Source: Byssothecium circinans (Eukaryota; Ascomycota; Dothideomycetes; Pleosporales; Massarinaceae). From it: DNA of 57,431 bases. The DNA lies in NCBI GenBank assembly GCA_010015675.1, contig ML976981.1:1438343-1495773 (forward strand), given 5' to 3'. The position numbers and the translations under genes were made by a program. Positions 33,829-44,035 of this stretch are shown piece by piece. Under the pieces are notes generated by a model. It made no database searches and was not told the DNA's origin. It saw nothing but the letters and a program-made list of their open reading frames with translations. Each line of letters opens with the position of its first letter. Positions within the stretch are counted from its first letter, which is position 1.

Positions 33829-33835
33829 TATATAT
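33829..33835 (+). promoter_or_regulatory. TATA box of the pectate lyase gene
   Basis: TATATAT about 116 bases upstream of the ATG at 33951, followed by a C/T-rich leader (TTTTTCTTTCTCATC) typical of inducible fungal enzymes. Confidence 0.5.
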
Positions 33836-33950
33836 GAGATGGATTTCTTCGCGTCTTAGAACTTTTTCTTTCTCATCAGCTCAGCCTGCTCCTTCACTCT
33901 CTACACAGTACCTTCTTCTATCCTTTTGACTTCTCCAGTCCATCTCAAAC

Positions 33951-34982
33951 ATGAGGTTTACGTCTCTCATCCCGCTCGCGCTCGCGAGCTTTGCTTTCGC
34001 AGCACCCACTCCCACCGTTGAGGAGCGCAGTGACATCGTCAAGCGTGCGAGCGTCAACGATGGCCCAACGACCGGTTACGCCACTCAGAATGGTGGCACC
34101 ACTGGTGGAAGGGGTGGATCTACCACCACCGTTTCCAGCTTTGCCGAGTTCAGTGCTGCCGTCAGTGGTGACGCCGCTAAGATTGTCATTGTTTCTGGCT
34201 CCATCTCCAGCAGTGGCAGCGTCAAGATCGGTTCCAACAAGAGCATCATCGGCAAGGACTCTTCCGCAGTCCTCTCCGGCTTCACTCTCAGTGTCAAGAA
34301 CGCGAAGAACGTTATCATCCGCAACCTTGCCGTCAAGAAGGTTGTCGGTGGCGATGCGGTAAGAAGCTCCCTTTTTGAACTCCATTTGACAAATCCACTG
34401 ACGTCTTCGCTCCCTTAGATCGCCGTCCAACTAGCTACCAACGTCTGGCTCGACCATCTCGATCTCTCCTCCGACCTCGATCACGACAAGGACTACTACG
34501 ACGGCCTCATCGACTTCACCCACGCCGCCGACTTCATCACTGTCTCCAACTCATACATCCACGACCACTGGAAGGCTTCCCTGATCGGCCACTCCGACAA
34601 CAACGCCGCCGAAGACACGGGCCACCTCCGCGTAACCTACCACAACAACTACTGGAAGAATGTTAACTCGCGCGGTCCCTCAATCCGCTTCGGTACCGGC
34701 CACATCTTCAACAACTACTTCGAGAGCGTGAACGACGGTATCAACACTCGCCAGGGCGCCCAGGTCCTTGTCCAGAACAACGTCTGGTCCAACGGAAAGA
34801 AGGCGCTGTACTCGACTGATGCTGGTTATGCTGTCGAGAGTGGCAACGACTTTGGCGGCGCGACGCATGATGCGCTCAAGGGCACTTTGACTAGTGTTCC
34901 GTACTCTGGTTACTCGCTGCTTGCGGCTAGTGCTGTTAAGGGCGCTGTTGTCGGGTCTGCGGGTGCTACTTTGAAGTTTTAA
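33951..34982 (+). CDS. Secreted pectate lyase, polysaccharide lyase family 1
   Basis: Two exons, 33951-34358 and 34419-34982; 323 aa. It has a signal peptide (MRFTSLIPLALASFAFA) and a propeptide ending in Lys-Arg at residues 31-32, a Kex2 site. The body is a parallel beta-helix with PL1 signatures: NVWLDHLDLSSDLDHDKDYY (calcium-binding Asp residues), GLIDFTHAADFITVSNSYI, HDHWKASLIGHSD, and VNSRGPSIRFGTGHIFNNYF with the catalytic Arg. It cleaves de-esterified pectin by beta-elimination, so the organism handles plant cell walls as a pathogen or saprobe. The intron has donor gtaaga and acceptor cttag; the phase is 0. Just after the stop is a G-rich run (about 35000-35012). Confidence 0.95.
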
Positions 34983-35396
34983 GGGAAGGCTTTGGGGACT
35001 GGGGGGGGGGGAGGTGAGGGGAATGTGGGGGTCGTCGTGGTTGACATGTTGTTTGCTTCTTGTGCATATACTTTTACTATAGGGTTTGAATAATATCATG
35101 TTCTTGCTGCAAAGCGAGGGGTCTGCGTGAATATGAACCGTGGTTACGAGGCTGACATAGCCAGGAGTACTGGAACTTGATAATGCCATGACTAGGAATA
35201 TGTATGCACATACGTCGGCGATAAATGCACTACATCTTCTTTGATCTGCCTTCTGACCATACATGCACATATTCACTCAGTGGAGCGCCCCCAATATGGC
35301 TATCAGTAAAGCCTGTTATCCCTAATATGTCGGTTCGCTATACCAGATGAGGGCGTTGTGCAACTCATTCTTGCACAAGGAGTAGTACCTAGGTAC

Positions 35397-35850
35397 CTAG
35401 AAAACACTTTGTTCCCAACCTCTCTCCCAATCAGGCAGTGTCCATTCTTGTGTTTCGACGAGCAAAGATCTCCTGTCCAAAACATCTGCTGACTCATTCT
35501 CAATATACACATAGTTATGGTACCGGTTCCACCATATCCTGAACAGCGCGGCCCAGATCCTGTGGAAGATCGCATAGAAGAGGGTCCCACATCCAAGCGT
35601 TGACAAGATCTTTCCACCCACGTCGGGGATTTAGTCCCCTTCCAGTCCACCGAGCTATTGTCCGTGCAAGACTGACAGTTTCTAGAAAGTCTGCATATAC
35701 TTGCGGCTTCTTGATGACTTTGCTGTAAAGTTTCAGTTCAAAGGACTTGCGTGGCACGCCATGGGATGGGAGTCGATTGGTTTCAATGATCCGTTTTCCA
35801 AAAATTTCAACGATATCTTTTCCAGTGAGAGAAGGCAGTAGTCAGTGGTG
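35397..35850 (-). pseudogene. Gene relic of unknown function, two frames
   Basis: Minus-strand coding-like text: LLPSLTGKDIVEIFGKRII, PSHGVPRKSFELKLYSKV, KKPQVYADFLETVSLARTI, ARWTGRGLNP. Then in a shifted frame VGGKILSTLGCGTLFYAIF, HRIWAALFRIWWNRYHNY, ENESADVLDRRSLLVETQE, WERGWEQSVF and a stop at 35397. No GT-AG intron joins the parts, so a frameshift near 35610 is likely. There is no ATG at the left; a stop bounds it at about 35850. The family is not recognised. It is a partial gene or a first-exon-less fragment. Confidence 0.45.
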
Positions 35851-36270
35851 TCGCTCTAGGAGCTTATATTAGTTTCTTGGTAGCATGCTCTCTACCACGG
35901 TAATTTTTATTTGGATATGACATCTAGTCGGCAAAGCAAAGCCCTACAGGATACGCTTCGTCCTGAACTGAACTTGTCTCCCGCGGAAAAGGTGATCTGC
36001 GGAATTAAGCTGTCAAACCTCGCGTTACTTCTAAAGCTTACCGAGTAGGTGGAGTATTAAGCACTGAATACCTCCGGGAGATGTTTTTTTTGTAGCGTTT
36101 GGCAGTTGGTTTAATTTATTCGAGATTTTGCTACCGCACTGCAAGAGGCATGATGGGAAGTGCCCATGTTAAGTGGCGAGCTTGAATGTAATGTTCTGAG
36201 CTGGACTCAATTCATGTATTTTACGAAGTATCATCCTACCGCAAATCTCAGCACAGCATCGCCATGTCCC

Positions 36271-37607
36271 TTAAAAATGCTTCGACACTGTCTCCTGATT
36301 CGCATGCTCTAGCAGTTGATCGATTACAGCCTGACCCTCCGACGCGCCCGCAGTTGCCAAAGCATGCACAGCTTCCCGATCCTTTAAGGCCCCTTCCGAA
36401 GCCAGTCGATCCGCCTGTATATTCCCTGCATCCACGCCATGGCCTTTGATCCACTGAAACTTTGTATACGCTCCAGCCAGTTCCCGTTCTCGGATACGCG
36501 CAATGATGGGTTCGATGATGTCTTTGTTCTCTACTGCCTTGCCAGCTGAGTTCTTCCATTCGTTCTTCTCCCATTTCTGAAACCACTCGGTGAGGCATTT
36601 GATCGAGTAGTACGAGTCTGTGTAGATGAGTGCGTTTCGGTCGATGGGTGCGATGTCGACTGCGCGGGAGATTGCCGTCAGCTCGGCGCGCTGGTTGGTT
36701 TGTTTACCGTCGCCGAGAAGTGGTTCGGAGACGTTTCTGCTGGTTGATGAGCGTAGGGGCACGGAGATATGACAGCCTGAATTTACCTATCATCATCGCG
36801 ACCGAACCAGACGCCAATTCCAGCAAGTGCGCCAACTCGTCCGTTGCCTTTGGCTGCCCCATCGGTCCAGATCTTTAGCTCGCCCTCAAAGTCGCCGGTC
36901 GGTTGCTTCTTGCGTGCATTTATCTCGGTTTCGGTCTTATGCCGTACAGCACCATCAGGCTGCAGTGTGATTGTACGATCAAAGCCGTCTTCCGCATCAA
37001 AGGGGAGGGGGCCTGTGCCTGGTTCGTAGTCATTGTTGATCGCGGTAATTCTAGCAGAGCCATCATTCTTCTTTTGCTTCTTCGCAGGCTTGCGCGCATC
37101 AGTCAACGACGGCGTAGACGACTCAATATGGTCTTTGAGACTTATGGGCGCGCTGGCTTCCGAGGGCGTTGTACGCTTGCCTTCGTTCACGTACGCCTGT
37201 GCTTCTTCCCACGTAGCGAAGCTCTTTTGCTTGCCTCCTTTGTAGCCCGTGACTTGCTCTAGGACCGATGGATAATCTGTGTAGACGCCAGGGACGTGAC
37301 CGGCCTGAACGCCATAGAACTTTGCCTTTCCCGGCTTCGCTGTGACCATGCTATCGCTCCGTAAGAACTCTTCTGCCTCGGGGAGAGTATTGAACTTCTT
37401 GACTGTCTATCAATCAGAGAGTGATTCCACATAAGATGCAGCGTACTTACATACGGGGTTTTTAAACCCTTGCGTTTGCTGTCGCGTGTCTTCCCAGCTA
37501 TAGTACAGCCCCGGCTCACGTCCAACCTTGACAGCGTAGAAAGCCGGAGGACCCTTCTTACGTTTCACAGCTGACGATGTTGATGATGGGGTTGCCGCAC
37601 CAGCCAT
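36271..37607 (-). CDS. rnh1: Ribonuclease H1 with two hybrid-binding domains
   Basis: Three exons, 37607-37455, 37406-36787 and 36736-36271; 1239 nt, 412 aa. Near the N-terminus are two copies of the RNase H1 hybrid-binding (viroplasmin-like) domain: AFYAVKVGREPGLYYSWED, then KFYGVQAGHVPGVYTDYP with GGKQKSFATWEEAQAYV. A Lys-rich linker follows. The RNase H domain has its acidic residues in WTDGAAKGNG (Asp), NQRAELTAI (Glu), YTDSYYSIK (Asp) and IQADRLASEGA (Asp), with KGHGVDAGN. It removes RNA from RNA:DNA hybrids in nucleus and/or mitochondria. Start ATG at 37607 gives MAGAATPSSTSSAVKRKKG. It is transcribed divergently from the DUF202-type gene at 38382. Confidence 0.9.
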
Positions 37608-38381
37608 TGCGTCGTCCAAATCCTCCGCAAACCTGTCTCCGATGAAGTTGTAGACGTCGTGATGGTGTCGGCGAACAGGCTGGAGACGTGATGAATGCGA
37701 AAGGACAAAGGCGTGGGTTTTCTCTGTGAATTGAAGGTAGCCGCTAAGACAATCGGAGTAGTTTGGCGTCCTAAAGCGCGTCAATTGCTGTGTTGGAAGT
37801 CGAGCCAGCTGGTCTGCTCTGGTGGAGGGACGATATACCTTCGGCTATATGTCACTCGTTGGACAAGGGCAAACAGTGTTGCTGGCGCTCTCATAAAAAT
37901 GCGGTAGCTGTGGGGCGAGAGTGAGGCGACCGGGAGGTTTTGTTGATTTGAGGGGGAGTGAGGGGGTGGTTTTCGCGTGGGAAGGGGTGGGGGTGCGGAG
38001 CTTGCGCTCGGACCCGCCGTGAGCTTGCAATAGCGGAGGGAGAGGGAAAGAAAACATGACGGGTGAATTGGATTGACAAAATCGAGATGAGAGGGTGAGA
38101 GGGCGAGAGGGAACAAGAAGATCGGCTCAATTGCAAGGGAATGGCCGCCCTCACGTGCCGTTGAGCTAGATACTGTATGCGATGTGCAAGGCGAAGGTTC
38201 GAAAAGTTCACCTCGGCGCGCCAAAGCTTAGCCGTGGGTTACAGCATCCCGGCCGTCCAACATCGCTCTCCCTCTTCTCCTCACTGATAAACTGCCATTA
38301 GGCTTTTGCTTTCCTCTTGAGACTTCACCACAGGCGACGCCTGATATCACTTTCTCACTTTCCCAGCCACTATCCATCACC
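37608..38381. other. Shared divergent promoter region
   Basis: 774 bp between the RNase H1 and DUF202-type genes, which are transcribed away from each other. Contains no supported gene. The right part before 38382 is C/T-rich, in keeping with a fungal core promoter. Confidence 0.4.
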
Positions 38382-38896
38382 ATGTTCGAGGTACAATCCG
38401 TCTATTGTTGCAGTAGGATGAAGGCATCACTTACAAGCCTAGGGACGACACGCAGCAGATAGATACCATTTACGACTACATCGAGCGTGCTCAGTCGTGC
38501 TCTCTGGGCCGGAGCTGGTCGAGATACGGGCAGCTCAACGCACGTTCGAGGGCGCCTACATTCGTACCGCCATTGGCCAATTCTCGTTCGCCCTTATTGT
38601 GCTCAAGATCTTCACTGCCGAGTTCTACTCGATAGGCGCGCTATTTGCTGTGTACGGGGCAGGCGTCCTGTTCACCAGCCTCTTCCGCCGACAACAAGGT
38701 CAGAGGAGACGCCTGCCGCAGACTGCACCATGGCTGACGTCGCACAGGAAACAAGCAGTTCTTCTCCGAAGTGGGAGAGGATGGCCTGCACCGCAAGAAG
38801 TTTAGAACGAGTGGGAATGTGGTGTCGGTCTTGACTGCCCTTAGCATTGCCGCTTACATCTGTCTCTTGGTTCTCACCCTGCGATTGGGAACTTGA
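38382..38896 (+). CDS. DUF202-type small membrane protein, frame-damaged
   Basis: Proposed exons 38382-38390, 38417-38698 and 38748-38896. The protein reads MFE-DEGITYKPRDDTQQIDTI, YDYIERAQSC, then with a one-base shift at about 38500-38510 GPELVEIRAAQRTFEGAY, RTAIGQFSFALIVLKIF, YSIGALFAVYGAGVLF, FFSEVGEDGLHRKKF, NVVSVLTALSIAAYICLLVL, about 146 aa in all. The motif E-RAAQRTF-AY-RTA and three hydrophobic helices fit the DUF202/YidH-like family. The exon total, 440 nt, is not a multiple of three. Intron 1 would be only 26 nt, well below the usual minimum. The gene is therefore either broken, misassembled, or has an unusual splice form. The last intron (gtcaga to cgcacag) is normal. Confidence 0.6.
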
Positions 38897-39789
38897 GACG
38901 GAACACATCTACCGCTACAAAGGTTCGAGGAATGCAGCAGATCGCGGATGATCGACTGCAGCCGTCTTGGCCTCTCTTGGGGCAATCAGTCTCGGAGACT
39001 CCGACATACCGCAGAAGGTACACGGAGAACATTGCTCTCTGCTCAGATTGCACGCCAAGGGCTTGGTCGTTGCACCCTTTGCTTCTCTGACGTCGGCTGG
39101 TCTTACGGCTATAGAGCATCAGCCTCGAATTCGATACGAGTCATGCTTGTGCGGGACAGGATGATGGGGAAACAGTGAGCTTCAACGATCTTCAACGCCA
39201 ATGAGTATAAGATGAAATGGAAAGCTACGAACGCCCACAAATGACAGATGCTTTACGACTCCGGCACTTTGCGGGGTGGCTAAGGTTTCGCTCAATCAAG
39301 TGCCTTTACTACGGCGTGTATGGATGATTGGGTGTGGTGAAGGGATGTACAAGCCGTTTGATGGTAAAGGTAGATAGGGAAACGCCGCCAAGTGCAGTGT
39401 GTAACTGCAACGGGGGCCGTGGATCTGACTGCCTTGACTCTCTGTCAGCAGTATAAGAACCATCACGCACAGACAGACGCCAGCATGCGCCATCGTTCAC
39501 TATCAGAATTTGTTGACCCGCCGCCAGTGGGGAAGTCCATATCACCTGGGCACGCCCTCGGAGTCATTCGCATTCCCACGACCCAACAACGTCACAACCC
39601 CCATTCGACAGTGTCGACGCACACACTCCGCCGTACAGCGAGGCTTTGACAACAATTTGTTTCCGGCAGCGTTTGACTACGAACGTATGTACAACAGCCA
39701 TACTTTATCGCCGACGTCTCCCTGGAATACCGATCGACGTTGGCCCGAATCGGCTAGCGTCTGGGCTCCAAGGCTTTTCCCTTTTAAGC
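38897..39789. other. Intergenic DNA and unresolved 5' region of the PFK-2 gene
   Basis: A frame at 38967-39164 (LHAKGLVVAPFASLTSAGLT) looks partly coding but is short and starts nowhere sensible. From 39485 the sequence has three overlapping open frames with protein character, treated under the PFK-2 gene. Confidence 0.35.
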
Positions 39790-42033
39790 ATGGCCGTCTT
39801 ACCGATTATCGCTGCAGGGCAAGATACTACAACACCTCCAACACAACCCAAACACCGCTCTTCGCCATCCCCAAAATCCACTGCGCGCCGGTCCAGTCAG
39901 CACTCCAGCATAGCGAAAAACGTTCTCATGAGCAAGATCAACTTCCCTGGATCGGAACACGCGTTACGAAATCTTGACGAACCACAGCGCCCACTTTCCG
40001 CACACCCTGCGATACCCTCCAACAAGCCCAGCACGGCAGAGCTCAAGCCTCCACCCTCTTCCAACATTCAAAATGGACACGGTCCGCCCATTATTGCGAA
40101 AGATGGTGTCGGCATCGCCTTGAGCGATACACCAGCGCCATCACGACCAACGAGCCCGCGCATGTGTGTTTCTCAGCTCCCAATTCACAACGACAAATCT
40201 AACACGCGCAGAGTCCCCAGCCGCACCGTCTCAGCCTGTTCGACTCCTCGCATACGACCCACCACCCTTGATATCCCCGGTCTGACCAAGTCGAAGGTCT
40301 CCCCTGATGGCAAGATTGCACAGCGCGACGTAGGCTCAAAGCTTGTGATTGTCATGGTTGGCTTACCTGCGCGTGGGAAGAGCTACATCACGAAGAAAAT
40401 GGCAAGGTATCTCAACTGGTCACAGCACGACACCAGGATCTTCAATGTGGGTGAGAAGCGTCGTGTAGCTGCCAGTGGACATGGCATGCGACTTTCTTCT
40501 ACAAGCTTGGAAAAGGTCCCGTCCGAGGTCGCAAACGCTGTGGAGAAGGGTGATACACTGCCACAAATCGCCGCAAAAATTCTTATCAACGGTGACTCCT
40601 CAGCCCGCTCTTTCTTGCCGCTAAACCTGCCGAGTCCGGCCGAGGACAATACAGTGAACCAAGAGCATGACGTAGCCATTGAGGATGCCCCACCTCCCCG
40701 CGTAGAAGTCATATCGCCTGGGCCCAAGGCACCCACGCCCGAATCGAACGAGGGCGATAATGAAAACGACCTTATGGATCAGTCGGCAGGATTCTTCGAC
40801 CCGTCCAACAAGCGGGCAGCCCAGATCCGGGAGCAATGCGCCATGGAAACGCTGGATGACCTTCTCGACTGGGTAGTCAAAGGCTCTGGCTCTGTTGGAA
40901 TCTTCGATGCAACCAACAGCACTCTTGCGCGCCGCAAACAGATCATGGAGAAAATACGCCAACGGGCAGGGCCGGAGCTCAATGTGCTGTTTGTTGAGTC
41001 TGTGTGCATGGACCAGAATTTGCTCGAGTCGAACATGCGCCTCAAGCTTTCTGGCCCGGATTACGAGGGCAAGGATCCGACTGCCGCGCTCGATGATTTC
41101 AAGAAGCGAGTCGCTATTTATGAGAAGAACTATGTTCCGCTCGGCGACTACGAGGAAAAGAACAACATGTCGTATGTAAAGATGATCGATGTCGGTCGAA
41201 AGATGATATCGCATCAAGTCAAGGGTTTCCTGGCTGGGCAAGCCGTTTACTACCTTCTCAACTTCAATCTTGCTCCGCGTATGATCTGGATTACCCGCCA
41301 TGGCGAATCGCAAGACAACGTTGCCGGAAAAATCGGAGGAGACTCTGAGCTTACCGACAGCGGTCGAAAGTATGCCCAGGCAATGACCCGGTTCATCGAT
41401 AAGCAGCGTAAGGCTTGGGAAGTCCATCTCTTGGACAAGATTGCCAACACACACTTTCCCCCAGTTCCAGGCGATCACACACCGCCTAATCCCTACTACG
41501 GCCGTGAAGTCGAAGCCAAGAGCTTCTGTGTCTGGTCCAGCATGCTGAAACGCAGCGTCCAGACGGCACAGTACTTCTGCGAAGAGGATTACGATCTCAA
41601 GCAGATGCGTATGCTCGACGAACTAAATTCGGGTTTCATGGAGGGCCTGACATACGACGAGATCAAATCCAAGTACAAGGGAGAGTTTGAACGCCGAAGG
41701 GCAGACAAGATCTCCTACCGCTACCCAGGCCCTGGAGGCGAAGGCTATCTCGACATCATCAACCGCATCCGCCCCATCATCTTCGAGCTTGAGCGTATGA
41801 CGGACCACTGTCTGCTCGTCACACATCGATCGATAGCTCGCGTCTTGCTGGCGTACTTTCAGGGATTGAAACGCGAGGATGTTGCAGATCTAGACTGCCC
41901 GCTGGGCATGTTGTATCAGATGGAGCCGAAACCCTATGGTGTTGAGTTCAAGGCTTGGAGGTACAACTCCGTTTCAGATGATTTCGACCACCTGCCCGAT
42001 TACAAGCTGCAGCGCGCGTCATCGCTACACTGA
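39790..42033 (+). CDS. 6-phosphofructo-2-kinase / fructose-2,6-bisphosphatase
   Basis: Intronless core, 747 aa from the first in-frame ATG at 39790 (MAVLPIIAAGQDTTTPP); the same frame is open back to 39646 but without ATG, so the true start may be upstream. It makes and breaks fructose-2,6-bisphosphate, the switch of glycolysis and gluconeogenesis. Kinase: P-loop MVGLPARGKSYITKKM, FNVGEKRR, then an insertion of about 110 residues (acidic, Pro-rich) before AGFFDPSNKRAAQIRE, FDATNSTLARR, FVESVCMDQNLLESNM. Phosphatase: ITRHGESQDN (phospho-His), SSMLKRSVQTA, LDELNSGFMEGLTYDEI, LLVTHRSIARVLLAYF. The usual Tyr of NVGxYRR is Lys here. The long Ser/Pro-rich N-terminus (SRTVSACSTP) offers phosphorylation sites. 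Confidence 0.92.
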   Translation: MAVLPIIAAGQDTTTPPTQPKHRSSPSPKSTARRSSQHSSIAKNVLMSKINFPGSEHALRNLDEPQRPLSAHPAIPSNKPSTAELKPPPSSNIQNGHGPPIIAKDGVGIALSDTPAPSRPTSPRMCVSQLPIHNDKSNTRRVPSRTVSACSTPRIRPTTLDIPGLTKSKVSPDGKIAQRDVGSKLVIVMVGLPARGKSYITKKMARYLNWSQHDTRIFNVGEKRRVAASGHGMRLSSTSLEKVPSEVANAVEKGDTLPQIAAKILINGDSSARSFLPLNLPSPAEDNTVNQEHDVAIEDAPPPRVEVISPGPKAPTPESNEGDNENDLMDQSAGFFDPSNKRAAQIREQCAMETLDDLLDWVVKGSGSVGIFDATNSTLARRKQIMEKIRQRAGPELNVLFVESVCMDQNLLESNMRLKLSGPDYEGKDPTAALDDFKKRVAIYEKNYVPLGDYEEKNNMSYVKMIDVGRKMISHQVKGFLAGQAVYYLLNFNLAPRMIWITRHGESQDNVAGKIGGDSELTDSGRKYAQAMTRFIDKQRKAWEVHLLDKIANTHFPPVPGDHTPPNPYYGREVEAKSFCVWSSMLKRSVQTAQYFCEEDYDLKQMRMLDELNSGFMEGLTYDEIKSKYKGEFERRRADKISYRYPGPGGEGYLDIINRIRPIIFELERMTDHCLLVTHRSIARVLLAYFQGLKREDVADLDCPLGMLYQMEPKPYGVEFKAWRYNSVSDDFDHLPDYKLQRASSLH

Positions 42034-43086
42034 TTAGCTCCTGCACTCAACTCTTCACTCCCCTCTTGGGCCTGATGGAGTTATGGTATAGCTCGTCTTC
42101 TCTTCTTGCTTTGTTCGCTGCCTGCATTATTACACCATTGTCTTACTCAATCTGACTTCCATGAACGCTGCACGTGGTTTTATCTTCTCTAACAACTTTA
42201 TTTCTGCTTTGCATTTTCTGTGCGGTCTGTTGCTACGTCACCTACGGCTGTCGTGTTACTGACCTTATTTCTTGGCATTCATCGGTGTTTATATATGTGG
42301 TATCATGTTATGGCATATGTATGGAAACTTCGACGACGGTCGGTTTGATTATGGCGTTGCTTTCTCCCTTGGTCGTGGAGGTCGGAACGGTCACTTCATG
42401 TGCGCTGATCTGGCGTTCGGTATTGGGTTGTTCGGGTGGATACATGTAGATCACAGTGGCAGGTGCCGGCAACGGCTATGCTCCATGTCGGACAATTGCA
42501 ATTCCTCTCCTCCTCTCCTATGTACATCTCCTCGAATGCTAGGACATTTCATACGGCTTACGACCTTTTGCCGTGTTGGGCGTTGCTCTTAACGTATTGT
42601 ATTTGCTGTGCATGTCTACTGAACAAGATCAATGGGATATCAATTGAAGGACTGAGTGTGTGGAGTACTGCTTCGGAGCTCGCTCGCGGACAGTGGGGCG
42701 AATATTGGACTCAGTATTTGAGTAAGCACTTGCTCGCATTGTTCACAGGATACTGAAGTATAGCAGATCAAGAGACTGGCCTACCTTGGTATATTTAAAC
42801 TCAATAGAAAGACACTAGATCCTTTAGACATATACGGACCTTGAGCGTACAAAGTGGAAATTTTTCTTGTCTTCTACTTCCTTTACCCAAGGTATCACTA
42901 CTACGCTATCCTTTTACATTATTTACCCTCCCTTCTCCGCGCTGATAATACACAGAAACCACCGTACCGTAGTGCGCTCACAATGCCCACATAGTGCACC
43001 AACACCCGCGAGGCTCACCCACAACGCGCCCCCTATCTCCCAATATGTCACCGCATGACACTTTCCTGCGTCTCGTGGCCGCTAGG
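42034..43086. other. Intergenic before the small membrane protein array
   Basis: About 1 kb. It holds the 3' UTR of the PFK-2 gene and the upstream part of the first array unit. Hydrophobic short frames (42174-42449, 42272-42592) lack support. Confidence 0.35.
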
Positions 43087-43264
43087 TATAAATACCGATC
43101 ATACTTTCCTCCTATAAAGTTTCCCTCTCCAACCAACCTCACATCACACACATCACATCCTCCAAACTCCAACCATATCCTGCCTTGGACATCTTTCCTT
43201 AGATATCTCCTCATTAGCATTAGTGGTTTTCCTAGTCTCTCCTCTTTCACCTGCTCCTTTGACC
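43087..43264 (+). promoter_or_regulatory. Conserved promoter/leader of array gene 1
   Basis: The TATAAATA box at 43087-43094 is followed by ACCGATCATACTTTCCTCCT, AAGTTTCCCTCTCCAACC, a C/A-rich leader, CCTTGG, and finally CCTAGTCTCTCCTCTTTCAC then CTGCTCCTTTGACC just before the ATG at 43265. The same order and near-identical blocks precede array gene 2, which shows the genes were duplicated with their promoters. Confidence 0.7.
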
Positions 43265-43594
43265 ATGGCGCCCCCCGTCAAGTTGATCTTGAACGCTCCC
43301 GGTGCTCAGCGCCCTCGACCTCGTCCTGGCTTTCACTTTAGGTTCCCACGTACTTTCCGTGAGTTGGAAATTCGGTGCCTGACCGGTCTCTTCGTGGGGA
43401 GTTACTTGAGCTGGATCGCTTGTTTCGCTATCATGGCGTGGAAGGTTCTCTGTTTGGCTCTCTGGTCGGACTCGCTTTCATACGGAGTCTTGATCCTCTA
43501 TTGGATATTTGTTGCGTCCATTATATTACAAGTCTTGAGCGTCGTTCGGCTAATTACTGCGGTCTTATCTGACGAGAACGGGTGGTTTGATTAA
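43265..43594 (+). CDS. Array gene 1: small two-helix membrane protein (109 aa)
   Basis: ATG at 43265 in a good Kozak context (GACCATGG). The chain is MAPPVKLILNAPGAQRPRP, a short Arg/Pro-rich segment, RELEIRCLTGLFVGSYL, helix 1 with SWIACFAIMAWKVLCLALW, helix 2 with YGVLILYWIFVASIILQVL, and a tail ending in ENGWFD. There is no cleavable signal. It shares APGAQ near the start, the A-W/L-K/E-VLC motif in the first helix, and the terminal FD with array gene 2. I know of no named family. Its 3' flank differs from that of gene 2 mainly by G-to-A changes. The function is unknown. Confidence 0.7.
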   Translation: MAPPVKLILNAPGAQRPRPRPGFHFRFPRTFRELEIRCLTGLFVGSYLSWIACFAIMAWKVLCLALWSDSLSYGVLILYWIFVASIILQVLSVVRLITAVLSDENGWFD

Positions 43595-43751
43595 GGTGTA
43601 CTTGAAGGGGAAGAGGGAGAGTAGTAATTAAGGCTTTTAAGTAATAAATTAGTTAGGATAGATTTAGGGCGGCTTATATAATTAATCTTTTTACACGGGA
43701 TTGTCTTTAATAGACATGCTTGCGGAGGTGTTTAACTCAGTAGGCCTTCCC

Positions 43752-43777
43752 AAAAAAAAAAAAAAAAAAAGGGGGGG
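43752..43777. repeat. Homopolymer junction A19-G7
   Basis: A run of 19 A directly followed by 7 G inside the flank of array unit 1, at the place where unit 2 has TCAACAGGCGTGCGAG. It is a possible insertion scar or sequencing weak point. Confidence 0.6.
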
Positions 43778-43850
43778 TGGCGACATAATTGGTTTAGACG
43801 GTCTCTAACAGGATTGCGACATGGTTGATTTTCCTTCTTAGAGTTATGGC

Positions 43851-43898
43851 GTTAGGGCGTTAGGGCGTTAGGGCGTTAGGGCGTTAGGGCGTTAGGGC
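43851..43898 (+). repeat. Six tandem copies of an 8-mer, GTTAGGGC
   Basis: Six perfect copies of GTTAGGGC, with one variant (GTTATGGC) just before. The unit contains TTAGGG, the fungal telomere repeat, with two extra bases. Unit 2 of the array has only the single ancestral GTTATGGCGTTGGGGTG at the equivalent place (about 44921), so the expansion is specific to unit 1. Confidence 0.8.
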
Positions 43899-44035
43899 GT
43901 TTTTTTATTAGGTTTGGAGTTTGGCGTTGGAGTTTGTGGTATTAGGGGAGTACATACATTGTGTGTTTACAATGCCACAGAGTTTTAGTATCGCTACAAT
44001 GCTAGGTTGGTCTTGTAACAATCGTCGCTGTAGGG

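Noticed and set aside
42174..42592. Hydrophobic short frames after the PFK-2 gene as further array members
   Set aside because: They lack the leader block, the VLC motif and a sensible start.
43851..43898. Chromosome end (true telomere)
   Set aside because: The unit is 8 bp, only six copies, and normal genes continue on both sides.
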